Below are positions 44,601 through 56,600 of a stretch of 64,000 nucleotides of DNA, piece by piece. The notes beneath the pieces were generated by a model that ran no database searches, was not told where the DNA came from, and saw only the letters and a program-made list of their open reading frames with translations. The translations under genes were made by a program, and so were the position numbers. The DNA is from Prosthecobacter sp. (GTDB taxonomy: Bacteria > Verrucomicrobiota > Verrucomicrobiia > Verrucomicrobiales > Verrucomicrobiaceae). The stretch lies in contig NZ_JACSRD010000146.1 of NCBI RefSeq assembly GCF_014879935.1, positions 1 to 64,000 on the forward strand, in the 5' to 3' direction. Position 1 is the stretch's first letter, and the number at the start of each line of letters is the position of its first letter.

Positions 44601-47600
44601 ACGTCGCAAACCACCATTGGCCTGGATATCCGGTTCACCTCACAAATCACCTCCTCTGGAGGCGATGTCAGCGTCACGGGCACGGGTGGCAACACGAGTG
44701 GCTCATCGACAGGTGCGGGCGCTGGCGTGCGACTCATCGGCAATGGCACGATCACGGCGGGCGGGACGGGTTCAGTCAGTGTCACCGGCGCGGGTGTGGG
44801 GGGCTCTGCCGCTGGCCATGAAGGCATCGTGATCAATGGTTCTGGCTTGAATTCGAATCTGGCGCGCATCGGTGCCGCCAATGGCGCGACGACGTTGACC
44901 GCTACCTCGGGCAACAGCGCCAGTCATGCCTTGGTGGTCGGGAGTTCCAACGCCGGGCGTATCACCACTGGCAACAACAATCCGATCATCATCAACGCCG
45001 ACAGCATTAACTTTGCTGGCTCTGCCATTGTTTCCAGCGGTACGGCCCCGACGACCATCAACACCCGCACAGCAGGCACCTTGATCAACCTCGGCGGCGC
45101 TGACGTGCTCTCAGGCAGTCCCCTCACTCTCGGACTTACGGACGCTGAACTGGATACGATCACCGCCAGCACGCTCATCATCGGCAGTGCCAGCAGCGGA
45201 AATGTGACCGTGAGCGCGGCCATCAGCCCAGCCAGCTATGCGACTTTGGACATCCAAAAAGGAGTCACCTTCTCCGCTACTGGCGGATTCGCCTCGGATG
45301 TGACTTCGATGGCCGTGTTTGAGAAGATGAAGGCCAACGGTGCCGTGGTCATCAACACCAGCGCCACGCTGACGGCGACCGCCCTCGGCGGCTATGTCCC
45401 CACCCAGTCGGATTCGTTCACGATCCTCGACAACATCTCCGCCAGCACGACGACGGGTAATTTCAGCGGCAAGTCCGAGGGCACGCTGGTCGCCATCGGT
45501 GGCACCAACCGCGCCATCACCTACACCGGGGGCACTGGCAATGATGTGGTGTTCACCTCCCTGGCACCGACGCTCACCACTCCCACCAGCACGGCACTGG
45601 CGGCTCTCACGGCCACGCTGGGCGGCAATGTCACGAGTGATGGTGGTGCCGATGTCACCGCACGGGGGGTGGTCTATTCGGTCACCACCACCAATGGCGA
45701 TCCCCAGATCGGGGGGACGGGAGTCACCACGGTCACAGGGACCGGGACCACGGGCGTGTTCACCGTCGATGTCAGCAGCCTTTCAGCGAGCACCGGCTAC
45801 ACCTATGCCGCCTATGCTACCAATGCGGCAGGCACCAGCTACAGTGCCACAGGCACCTTCACCACGACGGGTGACTTTGCTCCCACGCCGGGTGTCCCGG
45901 TCCATTACAGCGATGTGATCGGCGGCTCAGGTCCCGTCAAGATCACGGGAGGTGGCGAACTAGTGCTCAGCGGCGCCAACACCTACACGGGAAACACGCT
46001 GGTGCAGAACGGCAAGGTGTCCATCAACTCCGTCGCCCCCGGCTCGGCTCCGCAGCCCCTCGGCCGGTCAACCGACGTGCACCTGGGCGTGGCGGGCGCC
46101 TCCTCCGGCACGCTGGTTTACACCGGCGGCGCAGGCACTTTGGACAAGCACATCAGCGCCTTGGGCAATGGCTCTGACACCATCCAGAACTCCGGCAGTG
46201 GTCTGCTCACTCTCTCTGGGACGCTCACGAAAACAGGCACCACGCTCACCTTGAAGGGCGGCGCCTCTGGCATCCGGGTGACCGGCGCGATCACGGGCAA
46301 CACGGGTAGCCGGAACTCCGACCTGGTCATTGACGGTGGCACCACCACGCTGGCCAGCGCAAACACCTACAACGGCCCCACTTACATCATCAACGGCGGC
46401 ACGCTGAACGCGGACGCGGTGGACGCCCTTCCCACCAGCCCGGCGCGTTCGGACATCCTGATGGACCAGACCGGCACGGGCGGCTCCACGCTGGCCCTCG
46501 GCGTCAGCCAGTCGGTATTCTCCCTCACCGGGGCTGCCACCTCCTCCCTGAACCTCAATGCGAACTCGCTGACGGTGGGGGACGCCTCCGGCAGCAGCAC
46601 CTTTGCCGGCGTGATCAGCGGCGTCGGCGGCAGCCTCATCAAGGATGGGGCCAGTGAGCTGACCCTCACAGGAGCGAACACCTACACTGGTGGTACGACG
46701 GTGAGTGCCGGAACGATTGTCCTGGGCAACCAGGACGGCTTCGGCACAGGAACCGTGACCCTCGCCGACGGGGTCACATTCCGCACGGCCAATTTTGAGG
46801 GGAACAGCGCGGCGGGAGCTCTTCCGAACGACTTCGTGCTCAGTGGCGGGACGGTGAACGTGGATGTCAGCTTCGCGACCGGCAAGGACATCTGGATCAA
46901 CACGTCGGTATCAGGGACTGGCGGCCTGTCAGTGTCGGGCTCAGGACGAGATCCTGGATTGATGCTCTCTGGTGCCAAGACTTTCAGTGGCGGCGTCACG
47001 ATCGGCAGCGACAGCCGGGTGACGATTGATCACAACTCCTCCCTGGGAACGGGCGGCCTGCAAATCAGTGGCGGTACAGGCACCCTGCGAGTGGCTGGCA
47101 ATGTTTCAGGAGTGGCCAACGACATCTCCGTCGCCAGCGGGGCGATTCTCGGCGCCGTGGTGGACAGCGGCCTGACGGGCGTGCTGTCCGGGGTGATCAG
47201 CGGCTCCGGCGGTGGTCTGACCAAGAGCGGCGATGGCACCCTGGCTCTGAGCGGAGCGAACACCTACACGGGAGACACGACGATCAGCGCGGGCACCCTT
47301 CAGATCAACAATGGCGGCTCGCTTTCCACCAGCAGCGCGATCATCAACAACGCCACCCTGACCTTCAACCGCAGCACGGACATCACGCAGGGAACGCACT
47401 TTGCCAGTGTGATCAGTGGCACCGGTGCGGTGAGGAAGTCTGGCAGCGGCATCCTCGTGCTCACGGGAGCGAACACCTACACGGGCTCCACGATCATCAG
47501 TGGAGGCACGCTGCAGATCGGCAATGGCGGCACCACCGGCTCGCTTTCCACCAGCAGTGCGATCACCAACAACGCGACTTTAGTCTTCAATCGCAGCGAC

Positions 47601-50600
47601 ACGATCACGCAGGGCGCCGACTTCAACAGTGTCATCGGTGGCAGCGGCGGGACAGTGACGCAGTCGGGCAGCGGTACGTTGGTGTTCAATGGAAACAACA
47701 CCTACACGGGTGCCACGACAGTGAGCACGGGCGTGTTGAACATCCGGCACGCGAACGCTTTGGGCACGACGGCGGCGGGCACGAGCGTGACCTCTGGGGC
47801 TGCGTTGCAGATCCAGGGCGGCATCACCACCGGAGCGGAGGCCTTGACCCTGAACGGCACGGGCGTGAGTACCACCGGTGCTCTGCGCAATATCAGCGGC
47901 AACAATGACTTTGCGGGTCTGGTGACGCTGGGCAGCGCGACGCGGATCAACTCGGACTCCTCGGGTGAAACATTGACCCTGAGCAACACGGGCACGATCA
48001 CCGGTACTTTTGGATTGACCGTTGGTGGCGCAGGAAACACGACGATCGCCAGCATCATTGGAACCGACAGCGGAACCCTGACCAAGGATGGCGCGGGGAC
48101 GCTGACTCTCACGGCCGCGAACACTTACACGGGAACGACAACGATCAGCGCAGGCACCCTGGCCCTCAGTGGCAGCGGCCGCCTTTCCAACAGTTCCGCT
48201 GTCTCGGTTTCTGGCGGCACTTTCGACATCGGCAGCGTGAGCGACACGGTGGGAGCGGTGACCTTGGGTTCAGGCAGCATCACCGGCAGCACGGGGGTGC
48301 TGACGGGATCGAGCTACGCCGTGGCCTCCGGCAGTGTGAGCGCGATCCTGGGCGGTTCCGGAGTGGCTCTGACGAAGACGACGGCCAGCACGGTCACGCT
48401 CTCCGGAGTGAATACTTACACCGGGGCGACCACCATCAGTGCAGGCACCCTGGCCCTGAGCGGGGCGGGGGCGTTGTCCGACAGCACCGCCGTGAATCTG
48501 ACCGGAGCGACCGGTGTTTTTGACATCTCCGGCATCACGGCGTCTGGCGAGACCGTCGGCTCACTGGCCGGCGTGGCCTCGTCTTCGGTGGTGATCACCG
48601 GGAAGACGCTGACCGCAGGTGGAACGAATGCCAACACGACCTTCGCCGGTGTGATCAGCGGCGTTGGCGGGGCGCTGACGAAAGCGGGGGCCGGCGAGCT
48701 CACCCTGAGCGGAGCCAACACCTACTCTGGCAACACGACGATCGATGGTGGGGCGATCTTCATCAACCATGCCACGGCGATCGGTTCCGGAGCCTTGGTG
48801 GCCGGTGCAACGGCCCGGATCGACAACACATCGGGGAGCGCCATCACTCTTTCGAACAACAACAACGTGACCCTGAGCGGTGGCAGCCTGACCTTCACCG
48901 GTTCCAATAATCTGAGCTTCGGCTCGGGCGTCCTGACCATCAGCGGCAATAACCGCACGATCACCACCGATGGAGGTGTGCTGACCTTTGGTGGCATTGA
49001 TGCCGCTGGCTCCAGCCCCACGACGCGGAGCCTGACGAAGAGCGGAACGGGCACGCTGGTCATCACCGGTGCGGCTGGTGCCAATTTCCAAGGAGGATTC
49101 ATCCACGATGACGGAACGCTGATCCTTGGAAACAAGGCGTCTTTGGGCACCGGGGCGCTGACGATGCAGGGAGGCATACTTCAGGCCTCCACCGACCTGG
49201 ATGGGGCCAATGCGCTCACGGTTTCCGGCTGGAGCCTGGCAGCCAGTTCCAACTTCAGTGGGAACAGCAGCATCACGCTCGGAAACAGTACCGTTGGCAT
49301 GGGGGCCAGCCGTTCGATTTTCAATGACATCACCGCAGGAAAGGCCCTGACACTGGGTGCCTTCGCGATTTCCAGTGACTCGACTTCGCAAACCCTGACC
49401 ATCAGCGGGAGCGGGGCGACCACAGTGAATGGAGTCATCAGCAATGGCGGCACCTCGACGGGCAGCGCCCTGACCAAGAACGGAACGGGGGTGCTGACCT
49501 TGACGGCCGCCAATACGTATGCCGGTGCGACGACCATCACCGCTGGCACTCTGGCCTTGAGCGGTGCGGGTGCCCTTTCCGACAGCTCTGCGGTGAATTT
49601 GAACGGGGCTACAGCGGTGTTTGACATCTCCGGCATCACGGCTGCAAGCGAGTCCGTGGGCTCGCTGGCGGGTGTGGTGAGTTCGTCAGCGGTCCTGGGT
49701 GCCAAAACCCTGACCGCAGGCGGCAACGATGGCACCACCAGCTTTGCCGGGGTGATCAGTGGAACTGACGGCAGCCTGACCAAAGCGGGCACCGGAACCT
49801 TGACGCTGTCTGTAACGAACACGTTCACAGGCACGACGACGGTGAGCGCCGGAACGCTGTCGATCACCGGCAGCATCAATAACTCGGCCACCATTGCGGT
49901 GAATGGGGGCCTGCTTTCGACCAACGGTGCCAACAAACTGGCCGATACGGCGGCGGTGACGGTGTCAGGTGGTACTCTCACGGTGGGTGGGGCGGACACG
50001 GTTGGAACGCTGACAACCAGTGGCAGCGGCAGCACGATCGGCGGTTCGGCCACGTTGACGGCATTGACTTATGCCCTGGGTGGCACCGGCACGACCGTAA
50101 CGGGCAACCTGGGAGCGGGAACGATCAACAGCAGCGGCACAGTGGCGCTGAACGGAACGGCGGCGGCGGCGACGGTGAACGTCACCGCTGGAGCGCTGAC
50201 GCTGGGAGCCAGCAGCGCGATCAACAGCGCCACGGTCGTGGCCATCAGCGGTGGCAGCCTGACTCTGGGAGCCTCCAACCAGATCGGCGACGCGGCGGTG
50301 ACGGTTTCCAGCACGGGCACCCTGGCCTTGGGAACCAACAGTGACACGGTCGCCTCGGTCAGCCTGACCGGGACAGGCAGCATCACCGGCAGCACCGGGG
50401 TGCTGACCAGCACGGCGGCCTACGACATGCAGGCAGGCAGCGTGAGCGCGATTTTGGGCGGCACGGCCGGGCTGAACAAGACCACGACAGGGACAGTGAC
50501 CCTGAGCGGAGCGAACACCTACACCGGCACGACCCAGATCAGCGCGGGAACGCTGGCCTTGAGCGGGTCGGGTGCCCTCTCCAACAGTTCATCCGTGATC

Positions 50601-53600
50601 GTAACCGGCGGCACCTTCGACATCGGCTCGGTGAGTGACACGGTGGCCGGGGTGCAACTGGCATCCGGCAGCATCACCGGCACCAGCGGGGTGCTGACGA
50701 GCAGCAGCACCTACGATGTGCGTTCTGGCGATGTCAGCGCGATCCTGGGCGGCACGGTGGGACTGACCAAGACAACGACCGGTACGGTGACCCTGACGGG
50801 GGCCAACAACTACACAGGTCTGTCCGCTGTGAGCGCGGGCATTCTGAACATCCGGCATGCAACGGCTTTGGGCACCACCGCAGGCGGCACCTCGGTGAGC
50901 AATGGAGCCACCTTGCAGCTGCAGGGCGGCATCACCGTGGGAGCGGAAGCCCTGACCCTCAATGGCGGTGCCGCGAGCGGCGAGACGGGAGCCCTTGTGA
51001 ATGTGAGCGGAACCAACACCTATGGTGGAGCGATCACCGTGGCGGCCAGCAGCTCGATCTCGGCAGCGACTGGATCGGAGCTCAACCTGACGGGCGGTGT
51101 GGTCAAGAATGGCACCACAGCGACCTTCAACGGCGGCGGCACCATCAACGTGGGTACGGTCGGCATCAGTGGAGCCTCGGCGAACTCGGACCTGATCATT
51201 GATGGTGTCACGGTGAATCTGAATGTGGCCAACACCTACAATGGGCCGACAATCATCCGCAACAGCGGCACGCTCAAGGCCAACGTGGTCAACGCATTGC
51301 CCACGGCCAACGGGCGCACGGCGGTCACCTTCGACGGCTCGGGGACATCGGTGCTGACGCTGGGCGCGGCGCAGTCGGTGGCGTCGTTGACCTCCGCTGG
51401 GGTAGCGACGATCACACTGGACACCAACACGCTCACGGTGGGAACCTCGGCTGGCAGCACGACCTTTGCTGGGACTATTGGCGGCACGGGCGGCCTCACG
51501 AAAGATGGAGCGAGCACGCTGGTGCTCAGCGGCAGCAACACTTACACGGGCTTGACGGACGTGCAGGCCGGGACGCTCAGCTTTGGTGCCAGCGATGTCA
51601 TCGCTGACACCGCCAGCGTGAGGGTTTCGGGCGGCGCCCTGGCCGTCAGCACGTTCAGCGACACTGTGGCAGGCGTCCAATTGACGTCCGGCAGCATCAC
51701 GGGGAGCAGTGGCGTGCTGACCAGCACCAGCGCCTATGACATGCAGGCTGGCAGCGTGAGTGCGATCCTGAGCGGGGCGGTGGGGCTTACAAAGACCACG
51801 ACAGGCACGGTGACCCTCACTGGAGCCAACCTCTACACCGGGCTCACGACTGTGTCCGCAGGGATCCTCAACATTCAAAACGCCAGTGCCCTGGGAACGG
51901 TGGCGGCCGGGACCAGTGTGGCTTCAGGAGCCGCATTGGAACTCCAAGGCGGTATCACGACTTTGGCCGAAGCACTGACCTTGAACGGCACCGGCGTCAG
52001 CAATGGCGGCGCACTGCGCAATATCGGCGGGAATAACGATTTCGCCGGTCTGGTGACCCTGGGCGGAGCGGCGCGGGTCAACTCGGATGCTGGGACGCTG
52101 ACCTTGAGCAATACAGGAGCGATCACCGGTTCTGGACTTGGATTGACAGTCGGAGGTGCGGGCAACACAACGATTAACAGCATCATCGGCACAGGCACAG
52201 GTTCATTGACCAAGGATGGCTCTGGAACACTGACTTTGACTGGTGCAAACACCTTCACAGGTGCAACCGCGATCAATGCCGGGACGTTGCAAGTGAGCGG
52301 ATCGCTCGCTGCTGGCAGCAACGTGGCTGTAGCCACGGGAGGCACCCTGACGGGTGCCGGCACGGTGAACGGAAACGCGACCTTGACGGGCAATGGGGTG
52401 ATCAACCTCACCAATCCAGGTGTGATCAGCGGCACCTTGGGAGTGACCGGAGGCAACTGGAACGGAGCTGGTAGTGTGACCGGTGTTGTCACCTCCAGCA
52501 GCGGCACCTTCAACATTGGCAGCGGGGCGAATTTGACCGCGACCAGCGGACTGAACGTCACCGGGGGCACCATCGCGAGCGGCAGTGGCACTAGTACCAT
52601 CACGGGCAGTGTGAACTACACGAGCGCCAGTTCCAGCACCTTCAACGGTGTGATTGCTGGCAGCGGCAAGACGGTGACCATGAACAACGGCTCAGGCAGC
52701 CTGACGCTCGGTGGCAGCAACACCTATACTGGATTGACGGACGTCCAGGCTGGGACGTTGGCCTTCGGTGCCAGCAATGTCATTGCTGATACAGCCAGCG
52801 TGAAGGTCTCTGGCGGCACCCTGGCCATCGGAACACGCAGCGACACAGTGGCTGGCGTGCAATTGACCGCCGGCAGTATCACCGGAAGCAGTGGTGTCCT
52901 CACCAGTACCAGCACCTACGATGTCCAGGCCGGCAGCATCAGCGCAATCTTGGGTGGAACAGTTGGCCTGACCAAGACCACGGCGGGCACGGTCATCCTC
53001 TCAGGCACCAACACCTACACAGGGGCCACGCTCTTGAGTGCGGGCAGCCTGGTGGTCAATGGCAGCATCGGCAGCAGCAGCCTGACGACCATCGAAAGCG
53101 GTGCCACTCTGCTCGGCACGGGGACGGTCGGAGCGATCCAGCTCAACAGCGGCGGGGCGATCAATGCCGGCGGTGTTTCCTCGGCAGGCACTTTGAACAC
53201 CGGCAGCATTGCCATTGTGGACGGCCAGTTGGTGTTCAACCTTGGCGGCACAGGCAGCTACGACAGCTTGAACACGACCGGGACAATCGATCTGACCGCA
53301 GGCGGCACAGGTGCACAACTGGTTCTTAACGCGATCAGTGCTTATACGGCCACGCTTAACAACGCGTTTACTCTTGTGACCAACGATTTTGCTGACAGCA
53401 TCAGCGGGGCGTTTGCCAAGGGAACGTTCGGCGGCACGAAGGTGATCACCCTGAGTGGTGTGGACTATGTGGAGAATGTTCTGGGCTCAAATTATTACGG
53501 GCGCATCAACTATGCGGGCAGCTCCGCCACGCCAGCCAACCTCAGTGCTTCTGGCAATGACTTGGTGCTCAAAGTGGTGACACCGGAGATCACCATCACA

Positions 53601-56600
53601 GAGTCTGGCAACAACCAGACGGACGGCGGGACCTACAACTTTGGTGATGTGGACAAAGTCGTGCCAGCCGTCCCTCTCACCAAGACATTCACCATCAAGA
53701 ATGACGGCGAGGTGGATCTTCTGGACATCTACGTGAACGACCCGACCGGAGCCCATGCCGGCGACTATTCGGTCAATCGCACTGGAACAGCGACCTTCCT
53801 GCCTCCAGGAGCGAGCACCACTTTCACCGTTACTTTCGACCCGAGCCGGATCGGAACGCGCACTGCTGCCATCACGATCGACAGCACCGATCTGGATGAA
53901 AACCCGTTCAATCTGGCGCTTACAGGTGTTGGATCGATCGCGCGTGATCTCAGTGAGCCTTGGACGGTGCTCTATGGGGGCGTCGATGCTCCTGCCACAC
54001 GGCGTGACGGCGTGGCCATGGCGGTGGCCATCCAGCGCAGCACGACAAGGGACGAGGCGCTGGCTGTCTTCGCCACCGGCTATACGACCAATGCAAACGG
54101 CGACCGTGACATCTACACGGCCAAATATGACCCGGTGACTGGGGCGAAGTTGTGGGACCAGATCTTTGCTGGAGCGGCTGGCGGTGCTGACGAGGCGGCT
54201 GCCATAGCGGTGGATGCCAATGGGGACGTGGTAATCACAGGGTTTACGACCGTCGGCACCAGCAATACTGACGTATATATCGCGAAGTACTCCGGGGTAA
54301 ACGGGGTGGCCCTCTGGGAGGACACATATGCCGGGAGCGGAGGTAGCTTTGACGAAGGCAACAGCATCGCCGTGCATTCGAGCGGCCGTGTTTTGGTAAC
54401 GGGTTATGGCAGGACGTCCACCACCGGAGCAGACATGTATGTGGCAGGATACTCCCCGGCGGGCGGGCTTTTGTTCGAACGGTTGATTGATGGAGGCAGC
54501 AACGGAGACGATGTGGCTCGTAGCATCGCCGTGGACAGCGCGGGCGATGCCGCTATCGCCGGTTATGCTCGCGGATCTGGAAAAGACTTCAGAATCTACA
54601 AGGTCAACGGCTTCACAGGGGCCACTTCCTGGCAATGGAACGTCAATGGCAGCACCAACACCGATGACGAGGCTTTTTCCGTGGCATTCGACTCAACCGG
54701 TCAGGTGGCTGCCACCGGCACGGTCCGCAGCACGAATTATGATCTTTACACAGTCAAACTCACCGCCGCAGGCGGGCTTGTATGGCAGAAACAATGGAAC
54801 AGTTCGTTCAATTCGTCGGATGCGGGGTATGACATCGCCGTGGATTCCTCTGGCAACGTGATCGTGGGTGGGACCAGCTATCGTGCCGCCAGCATCATGG
54901 ACGGTTATGTCGTTAAGTATGCGGCTGCGAATGGAGCTTTGGTCTGGGATCGCCGTTTTAATGGATCAGTGTCAAACCAGGATGTCATCAACTCAGTCGA
55001 TCTCGACGGCCTCGACAACGTGATCGCGACGGGATTTTCGTTCAATGCCATTCCGAACTCCGATGTTCTGACAGCCAAGATGTTCGCCTCCGATGGCGGG
55101 CTCGTTTGGGAGAAGCGCTACAACAGCGCTGCTAGTGGCTGGGACAACGGAGTGTCAGTGGCTGTCTCTACCGATGGAAACGTGTTTGTGGGAGGTTATG
55201 CAGGCAGTTCGAGCGGCACATCCGACTTCCTCGTCAAAAACTATCAGGCCTTGGTTCCCCCGGTCCAAAATGCTCAGACCATCGCGTTTGCTAATCCCGG
55301 CGGTCCCCGGGTGGCTGGATCAGACCTGCCGCTATCTGCCTCCGCCTCCAGTGGCCTTGCCGTGAGGTTCTCGGTGGTAAGCGGACCCGCGACACTCAAC
55401 GATGGCAACAACACCTTGAGTTTCACAGGAACGGGCCCAGTGACCATCCGGGCCAGCCAGCAAGGCAATAGCACATGGGCCAAGGCGACGCCTGTGGACC
55501 AGTCATTCACCGTCATCAAGAGCAGCCAGACCATTGACTTTGCCCTTCCCTCCACCGTCCCTTACACGACCAGCACGGTGGTCCTCTCTGGGGCGGCCAC
55601 GAGCAATCTGGCGGTCACCTATGCGATCGTGAGCGGCCCTGGCACGATTACAGGAGACGTGCTGTCGTTCACCGGCAGCGGAGTGGTGACAGTGAGCGCG
55701 AATCAGGCCGGGGATGCCCGCTTCAACGCCGCCACCGAGGTGCAGCGAAGCATCAATGCTTCCAATACAGCTCCAGTGATCATTCCTGCTGGCGTCCAGC
55801 AAGGGTGGCTTTTGTCTTATGCTGGAAGTGGAGCTGGCGAGGGCCGAGCCGTGGCACTGGAGGTTTCTGGGAGCAGCGCTGTGGCGTCATTTGTTGCTGG
55901 CTACACTACAGTGGGTGGCAACAAGGACATTTACCTTATGAAGTTCAATAATGATGGAACTGCAGCATGGGGGGCGCCAACGATCGTCCCTGGTTCAGGC
56001 GGCGGCGATGACGAAGCTGTGGCCGTCGCAGTTGATGCCTCTGGGAATGTGTACATCAGCGGCTATGTCACCATGGGATCCGGCAACACAGATGTCTATG
56101 TGGCCAAATTCAATGGTGGCACAGGTGCGAATGTGTGGACGCGCACCTTCGCCGGAAGCGCTGGAGGTGCCGATGCGGCAGTGGGGCTTGCGCTTGATGG
56201 TGCAAGTAACGTGATTGTCGGGGGCTACACTCGCAGCATCGCGGGCACTGGCAATGATTTCTTCGCCGCCAAGCTCTCACAAGCGGCCGGCACCACTGTC
56301 TGGACGGCCACACACAACAGCAGTGGAGCAGTCTCGGATGTGCCCAATGCCGTCGCCGTCGGCGGCAGTGGGGACGTGGCACTTGCCGGAATCGCGGGTA
56401 GCGATGCGTGGACTCTTCTCCTTCATTCGAGCACGGGGGGCATCAAATGGCAACGTCGCTATGATGCGCAGAGCAAGCCTGATGCCGTTCGGGGCGTGGT
56501 GGTGGATGCTAACAACGATGTGATCATCACCGCCTACAGCCAGGCTGCCAACTACAACATCTACACTGCGAAATACTCGCGGGTGGATGGTGATATCATT

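Noticed and set aside
43116-52915. Numerous minus-strand ORFs inside the giant surface-protein gene
   Set aside because: The Thr/Gly/Ala repeat composition makes the reverse strand read as Val/Pro/Leu-rich open frames; none has its own motifs.
45900-53100. Repeat array considered as CRISPR or satellite DNA
   Set aside because: Units are degenerate at DNA level, lie in one open frame and encode a known protein repeat; no constant short repeat with unique spacers.
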